DNA of 64,000 nt from the NCBI GenBank assembly GCA_026413225.1, contig CM048560.1:12790001-12854000 (forward strand), given 5' to 3'. The notes below the pieces were generated by a model, which worked only from the letters and a program-made list of their open reading frames with translations, searched no databases and was not told the origin of the DNA. A program made the translations under genes and the position numbers. Shown in pieces: positions 1-14,936 of this stretch. The stretch's first letter is position 1; each line of letters opens with the position of its first letter. The stretch comes from Otis tarda. Lineage: Eukaryota; Chordata; Aves; Otidiformes; Otididae.

Positions 1-3000
1 ACTTTTAGAAAACTAATCATGACTCAAATAGATACAGCTTGCTAGTACAAGATTGGCGTGAAGTAAGACCAAAAATCCTGCAGGATTTTTCATCAGTGTT
101 TTACTGTATTGCTTTGCTGGGTTACATATTTTGTCAACTTTGCTAATTAGCAGAAAATATACATAATATGTGTATTTATATGCATATATATATGTACATG
201 TATAACAAACGCACACAGAACAGGGATGCAGACTTCGATTCCTTCTTTCTGTTCTGATCTGTTTATTCACAATCTGCTCTTTCATGGAAATAATGTAGTC
301 AGGTATGTTGGAAAAAATTGTGAGGGAATTAATGAATGAGAAGAACATCTGTTAACAACTGTGGATGTGATTGAATTTAGTGTTACAGTGTATCAAATGC
401 AAGGAGTACTTTTGCTGCAAAGAGACAATATTTTCCACAGATACACTTACAGACATGTTTGTGTTGTGTGTGGAATAGACACGGACTGTTAGAATAGATG
501 CTGTATGTTAGAAAGTTTAATACAGACTTGGATCTCTTAGCAGTCGTCACCACATGAACATTGTTTTTCTAAGCAGTGGTGGACGCTGCAATGGCCTCCC
601 GAGTTCATGTTCTGTCTCATTTGCACTTAATGCAATCTTCTAGTATATAAAATAGACTAAAATGTCTTTCTGAATGTCTATACTTAACAGAAAATGAAAG
701 CAAAAGTGTTTTTTGACTGTTTGATCTCATGAACACTCCAGCTATCTAATAAAGGCGCTTTTTTTTGTGTCCTCTTGGCTGTGGCGGTTGCAGTTAATTA
801 CTAACACTTTCCCCAGAGGTTACACTGGCAAAACACTTTGTGCTGGAGCATCAGCATTGGAGTGTACTGAAATGGGTGTATTATCTGATATACTGGTAGG
901 AAAAAAAAACACAAGGGAAAAAAAAATGCTGACCAAATATGCTAAATATGGAAACTTACAATGTTGTAGGGAAGTTCACATTTGGCTTTCAGATTTCTAA
1001 GGGAATATCATTATAGAAAAGGTTAAAATGTCATTTGAAAAATGATTATAATTTTAGTGGGGAATGTGAAAACTAATTCAAGAGCAGGCCTGGACACTGA
1101 GGGTGCAGAAATATTAATGGATTTCTGGTAAATAGAAAATGTTACCTTAGAATTGTTGAGATGTGAAACAATGTTTTTCAAATATAAACAGTTAAAGGCT
1201 GATACATTAAAAAAGGGACTAACAGATGTTTTAAAGATGCAATGAATTGTTTGGTTTTTTGATTTCAGCCACCACAATCTAGTCAGGGCTGTGCCCCACC
1301 AGAGATGTGTTATAATGGGTTCTGTTGGCAAGGAAGCTTGTGTGGAGCTTTTGTGGTTCTTCCTTTTGGGTTCTCACACCAGTATAGTTTGACTATTGTC
1401 TGGATTTACCACCTTGAAGTCTGTTCCACAAGCGAGTGATGGCTATGTCACAAACATCTTGCTATGAAACTGCTGTTAATGAAGATTGCTATTGGTATCT
1501 GCTAGCGTCGCCTCTCTTCTTTCTCTTGCTGTGCAGCTGCATGCTCTGCAGAGACTTACCAAGGACAAACAGTCCCCAGCAGCTTTTAAAAAATATTTTT
1601 TTTTTTTTTTTAGAATGCCAAGGACATTCCACCCAAAAGAGAAAAGGGATGCCAGTTTCCTGAATAAGAACAGCTCTTGGAAATGATACTGATAGAGTAT
1701 AGATACAGCAATGAACTCTTGTGTTAGTTAGTATCCTATTATTTAAACAACTTTCCTGTGAACTTTTTCTTCTACTTTTCCAGAAGAGCAATTTGAGGGA
1801 GCTGGTCCACATTGATGTTAATTAATAAAAAGATATTTGAGAAAAAAATCAATATGTACGTTTTGGCTTGAATGAGCTGTTAAAAGGCTTTGACAGAGAA
1901 GTTGCAAAGTTTGATGTTGTAACTATATTCACTTGCTAGTAAATAATTTGCTGATGAAATGTTGTATTATAAAATATGGTATGTTAATTAAAGTGAACTA
2001 GGATGACTGCTTCTTTACTTAAGACGTTTGGGAATTTGTAAAAGGGGTAAACCTGTTTGAAAACTGAATAGCAGCATTTTCTTTAGTCTGGTCTAATGAC
2101 TCAGTATTTTATTACTTAATGTTTAATGGTTAATTATTAATGTTATTTAAAGTTCAGAAGTGTATTCTAAGTCCATCTGATCTGAAAGTAAAAGTTCAAA
2201 AGCAATATTAACAACCCATGATTGCCTCCATAGAACAGTACTTCAAGGGAAAATAAACAAAACAGTCATAAAATTTTAACATGTTCTTGTTTTGCATTAA
2301 ATTGATCCCCTGCAGTGTAATAGAAACCAGAAAGGACAAAAGCATTGCTATTAGTAGGGCAAAGCATGTCTTGTATGTGTCTCCTTATTTAACTGATCTC
2401 AATGACAGTTATTTTAAAAAAATAGTGAATTTGGAGTCATAGTGGGTTAAGACAAGTAAAGTGGAGGAAAAGTTAAATATAACCCAACAACTGCCATGCA
2501 AAGCAATAAGGTTGTTTAATGCTTGAATAATTTTATTATTGAGTAAATACAAAAAAAAATCTAATCCAAATGAACAAGAGAGGCAAAAAAGACTTTTTAC
2601 AGAAGTAGCTGTTAGGACTGAGGCAGGGTCCATCTCAGTTACCTAAATGGGTCACTGCAGTCAGTCATAAATTAAGGTAGCCATCAGTGTACCTGTGTAT
2701 TGTCAGAGATATTTTTTTATTTAGCGTCTGATTTTGTTAGGGACATAATACTCCAATTGTCATGTCACTATTCCAAAGCTGTATTTTTCTGTGTATAATT
2801 ACTATTAGTTTATGTATTCCAGAATTTCATTCCTTGGTTATGGAAGATCAACAAAATATGTAATTAGTGTAGCTGAAGACAGATTCTTACCATCGTAGCA
2901 GTCGAATAATGGTAACTGAATGGAGAAGGATAGGAGAGGGTATTTAACATAGAGGAACTTTATAATCAGCTCAATACATGTGCAAGCAGGCTGAGTGGAT

Positions 3001-6000
3001 TTTGTCTTGTACAGTAAGTTGATCTCCTGGTTATATAAAGAATTGGCTGTTATGCATTGAAAAACAAAGGTAGTGTGCTTACATTTCGTTGTACTGTGCT
3101 TGCAGCACCCGTGCTTTCTAACAGTGGATATCCTCGTGTTCTGTCTTGTGGGATGGGAAGTTTCTCCATTGCAGGAAGACAAAAGGGTCTGCTCTTGCTG
3201 CTCCTGCCTGGCTGCTCGCTGCATTTCACTAAGACAGAAATGTGCCCGCTGTCACTTCAGGTCCTCTTGGAGAGCTCTAAATTGCAGGTCTCTGATGTTG
3301 GGGTGCAGGTATAACTCCACACTGCTTGCTTTTCTGCTTTTTAAGTCAGTTTCTTGTTCAGTTGTTGTTCTCTGGTATAAAGCTTCCCTGCTCTGGGAGC
3401 TGAACTACATCAGTATCTGCCAGGAATGGCTCCTTCATGCACAGGAGGCTACATTGGCAATTATGAGGAATGCAATCCTCACTCGTGAGTGGTGAGCAGA
3501 GGTGGTACCTTATGTGTTTTCACGGGAGAGATCAGAAATGCTGGCAGCTGCACTGGCAAAGCATTGTTACACCCAGAGTATGGATGCATGTGTGGCCTAT
3601 ATCTATCAAACACACCTCTCTTTAACTTCTGATTTGACCTTGAAAATACTTTCTATTATTCAGGGTACTTGGAAATAGACTGTTACTGTGGAACAGACCC
3701 TGGGATGCCTGCATGCTGACACACACATTTATCAGTTGCATATTGTACAGAGTTCATTGCCTCCGTTCAGTGATTTCACCAAGGAATCCCTTGCACTTGA
3801 CTGCTGGAGTAGCAGGGAAACTACTGAAGTATTCAGTATGGTCTGAATTATTCAGTATGACAGATCAAATGAAAGAGGTGTAGAGTGTCTTTAATTTCTA
3901 TTGTAAAATGATTTTTAAGATTTTTGTCTTTCTATACTGCTCCAGGCTCGTGCATATTATGTAGTTTAAAATATGATGAGACCTTGAATAGTGAGCTTTG
4001 TAATGCAGGTGAGATGAACATTGGTGTCAAGTATAGCAAACAATTTTAAAAGTTAGTGTTTCAGTAGATGTTTTCCCAGATATTTGCAATGGCAATATTT
4101 TGACACCATTTCTAACAGTAAGTAGCAGCACAGGGTTTGTTTTCCCCAATTGGCTTAATCCCTTTGAACATAACCAAATTTGCTCTGAGTAAGATTATCT
4201 CCCTGTAAACCACGCTTTTGCTGCAATTCCTAACAAGTTGAAGGTTGCTTATCCAATGTTGAATACAAGCTTGTAATCCAATCTGGTTTTAATGCATATA
4301 TTTTTGGTGGGCTACTACGCAGACTTGAATCTTCATCCAGCTCTTCCTAGTGGCCCCTGGGACCAATGTTTTTGCCTACCTCAGAATTATGGATTATAAA
4401 AGCATAAGTACTCTTAATCTAAGCTTTGTTTCTCATCGAGGTGCTGTGTGATCAAGTTTGGGAATGTAATAGAGTGTAACATACAGTGTAAGTTTCTGGA
4501 GACTCATGTGATTAAAAAAAAAAAAAAAACAAAAAAAACCAACAAAAAAGCTTTTGTAGGAAAGGGTGTTCTAGCCCTTTAACTGAAGTTCTTTCTCTGA
4601 ACTCTTCAAATTCCTTCCTTAACTGTGGACACAAAAATAGATAATCATATTCTAGCAGTGGTCAATCCTAGTACTGAATATTAAGATGCTACTTATGTTT
4701 CTATTAATATTGTCAATACTTCTGTTAATAACTAGAAAAACTTCATTAGCCTTTCCAGACAGTTTTTTTGCATTTTATTAAATGACTAAACACCACAACT
4801 TAAAGAATGTTGCGTGTTATACTCATACTCTGACTGGAAAGCATATTTAGTAGACATTTTCAACAGTGGTCTCTCTTGATCTTCTCTGTGTGTGTGTTTA
4901 GAAGAACAAGAAACCTAAGCGCTTGTGAATAATGAGAAGTGGGCAGAATGACTTACATCTGAGATGCATGTATCTGCAGTTATATTTATATTAGCTTTTA
5001 CAGATAAGAAGGAGTATTATGGTATTTAAAGGGTCTTTCAGGGGGGCACACCTCTCTAAATATGTGAATATTTCAACAGGAGGCAGGCAGAAAATCTTTC
5101 CTGTTCACCTACAGACTGCTCTGCAACACCATTATTTTGTATTATTTCAGTAGTGAAAATTATACACACTTCAGAGAATTTTGAACAGTGGTTTGTTTGT
5201 CCTCAAAAGCATGTGCTGCTGCCAGCAACATCTTTTTATGTGAGAAATATAAAATGTTAAAAGGAAAATGAAAATGTGAAATATGCAGGGAAGATTTAAT
5301 GCATAGAAATTACAGGTAAGTAAATGGGCAGGAAAAAGAATTGTCTAAGTGATCCTTTTCAAATTCATTGAACAGATTACAAATAGGCTGCTTGAGTTAA
5401 GAAATATAATTATTGCAATATCATGATGCAATCATTGAAGAGTCTACTGCCTAGGACCTAGTTAGAATAAATTTAGCAGCAGAAAAATCACCAGTATGTC
5501 TGGGTACCAGCACAGTGTGTGCTGCCCAAGCCTCTACTCTGTTCTTTGTCACTGCCCAGTCTAGAGCTGAGTGATGAAAGTGGTAAGGAAGATAAATTTA
5601 CTTGAAGAAAAAAAAAAAAGAAAACAAAACCTCCCAACTTCTGTGTAACAGCTGGTTTCAGACCATCAGAAGTATCCATGATTGTGTCAAGCAAATGTGG
5701 TACTATTTCAATTGCAGTCTGTATGTTCTAAATTTTGGGTTTGGCCACTGAATCAAACTCCTGATTTTTCTACTGAGGACTGTAAAGCTGGGCCTTGATT
5801 TTTAGCTACCACGATACTTTGTCTTATTCAAATCGCTTCTTAATTTTGTCTTTGTTCAGTGTTCATGATGGTCGCATTATTGTGCCTCTTTGGTTCAAAG
5901 TTTTATGAAAGATGGGTCAATATTTAAAAAAAAATCTTATTCTAAATTTTTAACTTCTTTAAATGTGACCTTTAATAGTAGATTAGTTATGTCTGAATAA

Positions 6001-9000
6001 TTTTATTATGAAAATTAGAATAAGAAAGTGTTTTAGAGGTGCTGAGAAGAGCTACATGCAAATATTGGGGAAAGACAAGGGCTATAACCTGAACCAACTG
6101 TTGCACAGCATCGTTCTATTTCTGTCCTAGTGAGTATGCGGGTTGTCACTTGCTTCCTTGAATGCTGGAACCTCCTGTCACAGTTATGTCAGTCCATATT
6201 GCATCTAACAGCTCTGGGGGAGCAGTACTGCAATAATGGCTGTACAATACATAGTTTTGGAAAACTGCTCTGAAATATTATTAGAGTATGTATAAAACTT
6301 GAATTGCTAGTGACTTTATTAAAAGCAACTGTATTTTTTTAAGTGATAATGTTTTTTGTAATTGATTTTTGATACTGGGTAACATGATGTGCACTTTCCC
6401 TGTTTTAAGCAGGCTTCAGTTCTTCATTTTGCTCTGTTTCCCTGTTCCACATTACATAGGTAAACTTGCATAATAAGGAAACATTCTTAAAGCCTTGGGT
6501 CCTTTGTGCCTTTTCTCCATAGCTCTCTTCATTAATGTGAATTGAGTGGTGCTGTCAAAGAAAAGGAGGCTCAGTGTTGTTTTTTTTTTTTCTTTCAATT
6601 GGATGTCCTTGAGATAAGTCTAAATATTGTTATGTTTCATCACTAAATAAAAGTTTGTGCTCTTGAAACTAATGATAAGATTCCTACTGATGGCTAGAAT
6701 CTTTTCATAGGAAATGAGAGAGGAACAAGAAAGTGTATTAGCAGATCATAGGATGATTGAGAGAGACAAATTTATTATCTATTCAGCAGGGTATTTCACA
6801 AAGAAAGAAGTACAATTGTAGAAAGAATTGGTTATAATTTGTCTTGGGATAATATGCCTGTCTCTTGTTGCTCAAGATCAAGCAATGTGAATTCAAAGAA
6901 GATTGAGTGTAAAGTGCTATTCCTTCGAGGTTAAGAGGGAATATATGGCAGGGAGAATGGGGGAATGGGAAATGTCAGAGGGAAGAGAGACTTAGGGTGT
7001 TGATACTTCACTGAAGTGTGAATTGAGTTGAGACTCTTAATGAAAATTAAAAGTGGAAACCTTCTGTAAGAAAATATTGTTACATGAGATCCACACAATG
7101 TGCATGTGATTTGAATATTATAACTATAGAAATGGATTTTCTAGATGTAAAAACTTGAGCCAGAATTCATTATTATTCATATGAAATTTTCTGCTCCTGA
7201 AACTGTGAAGTTACTTAAGCTTTTGCAGATAATTTTATACTGTTATGTATTTGCATAATATTTTGAATAAATAACCTTTAACCTATTCATTTGATCATGA
7301 GCTGTTTGATTTGCTCCTTTGCTGTTCTTGATTTTACAGTGTGTAATTTTGAAGCTCTTGAACAATTTGAAAGATCAAGGTCTCAAAGAGTTAAGTTTTC
7401 TGTAAATTCTATGAAAATCGGTGCCCTGCAAGGGGAAGGATGCCTTGACTAAATACGGCTGGATATCACTCAAGGAACTACAATTGCAATTGAGATCCTC
7501 AGCTGTTCTGAGGCACAGCAACTAGCTCTTCTAAAGGTTACTGCAGAAACATGTGGCTCTGAACAGACCTTGATCCATGAGATTGTTCAGCCTTTCACAT
7601 GGCGAGGAAACTTTGGAGAGAGGGAGAGAAGAGAGACACTATGAGTAGAGGCAGTACGGCTGCAAGGGGTCTGATACAAATAGCCATCATAAGTTAGGAC
7701 ATGCCTTTTCAGTAAGGGAGGGGTTCGTTTATTCTGATGAGGTGCGATTTTGGAACTTCTACATACCAAGCAGCATAAAAACATGTACTGAGGATTTAAT
7801 CCCTGTGCAAAGGAGTTAATATTTTTTTTTTTAATGTGAGAATAGGAACACAACATACAGATACACTGAGTATGTGAGGGGAGTAATTAGAGTTATATGT
7901 AATGCAGTAAGAGATTTAAATGCAAAGCATAAATGGATGTGAACAGAGTAGAATTGTAAACAAGGTCAGGCTGCAAAAAAAATGCAAACTAATTCCAAGA
8001 GGAAACAAAGAAAACTTGCTACTCTCACGTATCTATTATTTCAAGGAAATTATTTCTCTCTAGAATTGAATCAGATTAATAGAGTTATGATTCTTAACAG
8101 GAGGTTATGAATCAGAGTACATTAAACATGGCTGTAGAGAAGGATCACTCCATTATGTTTAAATATAAGATCATCCAGATACCTTTGTAGATATACAGGG
8201 ATACGAGTCGTCTTTCTTACTGTACGATGTTAGGACATCTACTCATAGCCTTCAACTCTACTTATTTTTCCTTGCATTATTATCCTTTATAGATTCCCTT
8301 CCATTCTCAGTTACTACATTTTTTTTTATTACTTTCAAAAACCAATGACATCTACCAGAGAGATGCCTCTGATAAACTGAGCAGAGCTGATTTCCTGGAG
8401 GAATTTGGGAAGAACAGGAATAGTTTGTGTGGATAGGGTGCTTTCTGCTTTTGTAACTACTTTCACATGTAACATGCTTTAGTTTTAAAGCAATGCCCAG
8501 ACAGCCTGAAGTCTGTAGGAGGGATTGTGCAAAGGTATATACAGACCAGAAATGGCAGAAACAATAAAGAAAAGTAAAAGAAATTCCCCAGAATCAGACA
8601 CTAAGTCAAGAATAGAATAAAATTCAGATATCTCTATCTCCTGCTCAGAGGTATGTTGAAGTTATCTGAATGTTATGTCCTGTGGAGGGTAATGATTGTT
8701 TAAAAATAAAAATATTTGAAATTTTTAATGTTCTTAAAGGTTAGTAATTATATGTTTGGGTTTTTTTTTTTGCTATAAATACTTTAAAATCCGTTTTCCT
8801 CTAGTCATATTCTTTTCATGGGCTTCCTCTTGAATAGTTCCAAACAACATGCCCTTTTTTTGATACAGGAGAGAATATGTATTTTGTAAATTCCATGTAT
8901 TTTAACTGTAATTATACCTGCAAATTATTTTTCTGATTGACAGAGGAATGAGCTAAAACTGTTGTGGTACTGTGACTCTAAGTGCAGTCCAGATCAGTGT

Positions 9001-12000
9001 TGTTTAGACCTTTTTTCCCGAGCTTATTTCTTTCTAACCTCTTTGCTCTTTTCTGACTATGAAATATGGCAGTGTTTGTTTTTCACAGAGGACTCCAGGC
9101 TGATCTAACATGCTTTGGGGGGCAGGGGAAGCTTCTACTTATAATAATGACATTGAAATCATTGGTGACTGCCTCTCATCAGAAGCCAGAAGTATTATGA
9201 GGCTGTTTATCAAGCATCCTGAGTCTTGGGCAGATCTCCAGCTGCATGTGAATGAACTGTAGTAGAATTGCAGCACATAAAATATGTGAAAAGAGTGCTT
9301 AATGCAAGATACGAACAAACTAATTCAAGTACACTTCTCCTTTTGGATGGATGCAAAGATTTCTTTGCCATTTATAGCGAGGATGGAAGCTTATTACAGT
9401 TAGCACTCGGGCATATATACAGTAGTAGCTGAGGTATCTCATGACTATTGATTGTGGCTGCTCATCTTGACTTCTGCTGATTTACATGCTTTGTATTTAG
9501 AGTGGTCTGTCAAACTGACACCAACTGAAGCTTAAATGCATGACTTGGGGCGTATATAAGTTGATTTGTATCAAAGATATTGATCTAAGCTTTTTTTTTT
9601 GATCAGGGAACTGTTTAGTCCTGTTTTCTTGACATATCTGCTGAAGTTAATAAATTCAGGAACCTCAGTGCTGTAGCAACAACAAGACAGTCTTAGACTC
9701 TCAGCTGCAGGCTGTATCAAGTAAATTCACTAAACATGTTCTTCCAAATGAACTTACAACATCAGACTTGGCATGCATATTCCCCTCTGTTCAAGAGGAA
9801 AAGGAGAATGTAAGGCGCGGCTCATCCTGTGGAAAAGTAGTAAAGAGAAATTGATGCCGGTGGTGACTGTGGTAGTTGTAATGTCTGTGCTCCCATGGTG
9901 TTAAAACTGAGCTCCAGGTAAAGTAGGAACTGGAGAACAAGAGAAACCAGGGCTGAACAATGTGATATGTTTTAAAGCAGTGGAGCCCCTTCGTGTAGTG
10001 TGATTGGTGATGGATTACTAGCCAAAAACTCATCACAGTTTCAGACTGGTGCTGGGTTCTGTTGTGGTGTTGTGGTCAATGCTGTCAGCTCAGTCTCATC
10101 AGACGTGTTTCACAGCGGAAACAAAGTATTGTAGTAGGTCCTGTTGAAAAGCAGAAGACACAGTGCTCTGAATTAGTTTTGTTATCAAATCCCTTTTTCA
10201 ATGCAATCTACATAATGTTTTGGAGCGTGGAATATTTTCAGGAAACTAAGCAAGAAAACGAGTTTTGCTGTGTGAGCCAAGATCAATGTAGTTCTTATTC
10301 TCTAGGCAATAATGATAATGTTTTAAATAATTGTTATGAGAAGTATCAATGCTCTGAACTGAAGTTACAGCTCAAGAACTTTGTTACTGATGCAGACGTG
10401 TAAATGTGTCAGCTGACAGATTATGATCTGGTATTGTTCATGAGAGTTAACAGCAGAGCAAGCATTTGATCTTGTGCCAGATACCTTAAACTCTGACAAC
10501 TGCTCACGTGTTACGGTAAATTTCTAGTAATTACTTTTATTCATTCCTGGGCTTCTCTGAGCCTGCTTCTTTGCACTAATTTGCAGAGGAAAATGACTTT
10601 ACAATGAATGAGATGCAGAAATGTGATTTGGTAAAATAAGGAATCGTTTGTTGAATATCATTCTCAGTAGCTTGTCATTGATCTGCATACCTTTAGGGTG
10701 CAAGTGCAACCAACAAACTTTATTTCTAGTCTTTATTTTGTTCTTAACTTATATAAAACAACATAAAAGAAACAGAGGGACAGAAGGAAATTTGCTTGGT
10801 GATTTTGCGAAACAAGCTTATTTAGAACTGATCCAAAAGATCTGTTTGCTGCAGGATGTTGAGCAACAAACCTGGCTTGGTTTTTATGTGAATCAGAAAA
10901 ATACACATTAGACCAAACTGTTAGCAGATGTCCAGAAACTTGTGCAGGTTTTCAAGATGATCTAAGCCAAAAGAAAATTAAGTACTTCTGTTTTTCTGAG
11001 TTACTATATAGCTAAGAAAATATTCCTGTTGCGCATGTTCACCCAGGTTATGGTGTTCAAGACCTTGATGCTTCAAACAGTGGTGTTACCAGAAGCATGT
11101 TTGCAGGAAGAGATAGAAAGGTTGGACGTACTGGTCCCCAGTGTAGGCCAGTGTTTTTGTCCAGGAAGAAAACTTTTGAGACTATTGACAACAAATCAGC
11201 AGGAGCTTCCCTAGCTGTGAAGCAGGAAAAGTAGAGAGAATAATTTTGTTGGCCTGCTGTGAATATAACCTCATTTTCTATTTGGGTGTATGTTTCTGTT
11301 ACAAAAGCTACCCTTGTAGCTATGCTGAAATCTGAGCTATAGGGAATTTGTTAAACCTTTTAAAATGCATGAATTGCTGTGGAAGTATGGGATGGATGCC
11401 TGCTACAGAGATGGTTGATAGTGGACTAATAGACACTGCTAGTTTTTATTGTGTAATGGGAAATTGTGTGCCATTGAAGACTACGCTTTCCTGCTTTTAA
11501 GCTATTGATCATCTAGTTTTGGGCTGATTATTAGATATTTTCTTTTAATATGTGTTTTGTTGAACTCTGTAACTACATTAAATGTGTACAAATATGTTTC
11601 AGAATCAAGGTAAGAAGTGACCTCTCAGTTCTAGTCGTTCATCCTTTCTTAGCTGACTTTATAATGAAGCTAGAAGTGTTGAAGCCACCCTTCCTTATAG
11701 CGTAGCTAGTGTAGAAAGCTTCATAAACTATGTTGAAGTGATCAGGAAAGTAACTGCAACTCAGCAGTGATATACCTGAGTGTCTTCTCCAGTTTATCAG
11801 TCTTTCAGTCTAATTTTTCCTCTGATTTCTTTTTTCCAGAAAATGTCTGAGAAACATAAATGTGTCCTCAAGCTAAGATTTTTTTTTTGTCACCCACAAA
11901 ATCCCCAGCTGTTTGAATTTGATCTATTTTCTGTGATACAAGCCCAGCATAAGTATTTTAATGCACTATTGTAGAGGTCAAGAGAGAAAATTCCAGTGAG

Positions 12001-12802
12001 AGAATGAAAAGGGCATGCATGTACCTTTCTTGCATTCAGAAGTACTAGCTTTTTAAAAAAGCTCTGGTGCTTGGCTATTAAAAATAATAAATCAAAGTAA
12101 GCCATAAATAGGTGGGTTTTACATAAAATATGCTAAATGAGAGCTGAAGTCCACCCGTTGCATAATAAAATACATAATGAGGAGCTATGGGGATGTCTGA
12201 CTTGAAAATAAATCTGTAAGCTTGCTGGTTTTTTTTCAGCACTTCAGAGAAAGTAAAGTAATTGTCTATTGGTAGTGACAGGGCGTACTGCAATTATCTG
12301 GTGCTTTAATGTTGTGAAATGTTCACATGTATCTCTGGTTTAAAATAGAATAATTTCATTGTTTTATTTTCAAGTGCTGGTGGTTTTGTCCAGTAATTAA
12401 ACAGTTGACGCTGCCTGTGCTCTGATTTTTCCAGTTATTAGTTGGTATATTCATGTAATAGCTTAGTCATTGCAGTGCTTGGTTGTATGATTTCTGGTTG
12501 ATAAGACCTGGAGCAGTGCATGTTCTGAATGCAGCAATTTCCTTACATGTGTCTCTAAATGCCCTCTTTGATATTTTAAGTAGACAGCATTTTCAAAGGG
12601 ATATTCAAGCCTTTTAGGGAAGTTTAAAATTTGAGGTGTATAGCCACATTTTAGTAGATTTCTAATATATTAGAATGGTTGTTTATCACTGTATTATGGT
12701 GTTAATGAAGTATTGTGAATTTTAACACAACGTTTTTATTGTGAATGCAGTGGGGGTTTTTTTCTTCATTATGTATAGGGATCTACATTGTTGGTGGTTT
12801 GA
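1..12802. other. Unannotated AT-rich intronic or intergenic DNA
   Basis: I see no gene, RNA or recognisable mobile element here. The stretch has many short A or T runs, including a run of A interrupted by C near 4514-4550, and an alternating TA/TG patch near 174-205. The longest open frames lie at 3073-3495 (+, 140 codons, GTG start, Cys-rich), 2838-3224 (-, 128 codons) and 10062-10403 (+, 113 codons). They overlap frames on the opposite strand or lack splice or promoter context, and I recognise no domain in any of them, so I treat them as chance. Sequence this AT-rich fits an avian intron or gene desert. Confidence 0.6.
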
Positions 12803-12830
12803 TTTTTTTTTTTTTTTTTTAAAAAAAAAA
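12803..12830. repeat. T18A10 homopolymer palindrome
   Basis: Eighteen T are followed directly by ten A, giving a 20-bp perfect A/T inverted repeat. A purine-rich GGGCAGAGGGAGGGAG stretch follows immediately. This may be the worn tail junction of a retroposed element, but no element body is recognisable on either side. Confidence 0.9.
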
Positions 12831-14936
12831 GGGCAGAGGGAGGGAGAAGAGCAGTTGGACTACTTTGAGGATTTTTTTTTTCAATTTCCTAAAATGTTGT
12901 CCTTATAGTCTTGCATACTTTCTTATATTTAATATGAATGATGTGAGAGCAGCTTTCAGTTCTCTTCTCTGTTCTACGTTTGTTCCCTAGTGTGAAGTGT
13001 AGAAGGAGAAGATAGGGGCATGAGGTGAAAAGCCCAAGGTTGTACTGGGGTGGCTGAGATGTAGAATGGCAATTGCCTGGAGTGTAGAGTAAACATTAAG
13101 TGAATGAACAAGATAACCTTAGCAGTCACTGGGAAGGAAGGAGCTCTTTGGAGCCGTTAAATGGCTCAGGAGTGAATGAATTTGTGGTGGTATGACTCTT
13201 GCCTAAACTGAATACCTCTATCCTTCAAAACAACAGGATTTGATAGTCAATAGTTTTCCTTTTCTGTAAGAATGCAGATTTTAAAAATGCATTTAAGACT
13301 TAAAATTCATTAAATACCAAGTGACAGAAGCAAATTCTAGTGTTGTGAAATACTGGTATTGACTTTGAAAATTCTTGTTTCTATAATAAAAAAAAGACAT
13401 TCCTATAGATATTTGTCTGTTTAACCTCTGTGTTTTAAAAACCATCCAATTCAAAGTATTTAGATAATAAAATTTACATAGATTTTGCAATCCTATCCCC
13501 CTTTTCCTCTCTTTTTTCTTACTTTTTTTTATCTCTTCAGCTTCAGTTTACATGCTGTTGATACCTAGTGACGCAGTTCTTTCAGATATGTGAAATTGGT
13601 ATTCTGCACAGTCACTTGAAAGTTGATGAGAATAATTTCACCAGGATTGCTCAAATGAGTAAGAGTTGCAGAAGTGACTGCTTTCTAATTCTGAATCAAG
13701 ATCAAACATTGTTTTTTCTTATGTTTATTTAAATTTAATTACATGCAAATAAGACTTAGACTAGCAAATTCCCAAACAGAGAAAAGAGTTAAACTGTTCC
13801 TGCCTGCTCTGCATGTGGATTGAAGCGTTGTTCAAACATTTACTGTTTCAACTTTTGCAAAGTTCTAGTTTGGATTTGAATACTGTAGGTGAGAACAAGA
13901 GGGACCCTTGCACATTCGTGTGTGTATTTTGTCCACGAGTACCTGGACACACAGTTGCAAATACAGTGTTTTGCAGTTATTTCTCATGCCCTTGATAAGA
14001 TCATGCTCTTCCAACCTCCAGAAGGCTGTATCTAAGGTTGTATATCCTAGAGATCTTAAAAAGCCCTTAATTTATGAACTGACATAAGGAAATTTTTGTT
14101 AGCAGGCAATTAAGTTCTGAGAAACTAACATACGCTCTTAGACATGATTCGATTTCACGTTGCTGCCACATCTGTGCTTAAGTGTTGTAACTTAATACAC
14201 AAAATAATTATATTTGTGACAGACACTCTGCAAATCTTTTTCTTCACGTTTTTCTTTTTGCTTGAGTGATGGGTCCTGATTTATTGAGGGTAAAAACATA
14301 GTGAATGTGTATATACTTTTGACTTTCTGTTGTTATTAAAAAAAAAAACCAACATCAGAAATAAATTTTATTCTAACAGTGCTGCTGACAGTATAATTTT
14401 CTACTCTAAATATACTGGGCATATTCTTGATACTTTTAGTGTGCCAAATACTACAAAACCTTTCTGAAAGATCTACTTGATAACCTGTATGCAGGCAATA
14501 GAAATACTTTAACCTAGTTGTTAAAAATCTGTCAACTTATTATTTCATACTGATCATACTGCTTGGAACAACAAACTGAACCAGAAAAAGGAGATTGAGA
14601 ACACTGAAGGTCAAAGTATTTTGAGAACTAAAGGAACTAAAATGTAGTGCTCTTCTGTTGTATTTTGTTATACTGCTTATACACTTTAACTGCAACCTGA
14701 AAAGAACTATAATATGCATCAGCTAAAGAACAAATTTTAATCCAATCAAGCCACCTGTTTAGCTGATAGCCATTTACCTGTGCTTAAGGGATACAGACTG
14801 TAAATGCAGATTTCCCCTTGATTAGCAAGAAAAACCCTCAAACTAACAGATGTTTTTGTGTGTGTGTGTTCCTGTGGTCTGATGTTTTTATTTGGTTGGT
14901 TTTCCTCTTCTTTAATAATTACATTTATTTTTATAG
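12831..14936. other. Unannotated AT-rich DNA left of the candidate exon
   Basis: No gene or repeat element was recognised. The right end holds a TG-rich microsatellite-like patch around 14857-14870 and then the pyrimidine-rich tract that leads into the proposed acceptor at 14935-14936. If the exon to the right is real, this is intron sequence. Confidence 0.5.

Noticed and set aside
3073-3495. 140-codon Cys-rich + strand frame, overlapping a 128-codon minus frame
   Set aside because: Starts at GTG, overlaps an open frame on the other strand, has no recognisable domain and no splice or promoter context.
10062-10403. 113-codon + strand frame
   Set aside because: No family resemblance, irregular composition and no flanking splice sites. 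Chance-level for 64 kb searched in six frames.
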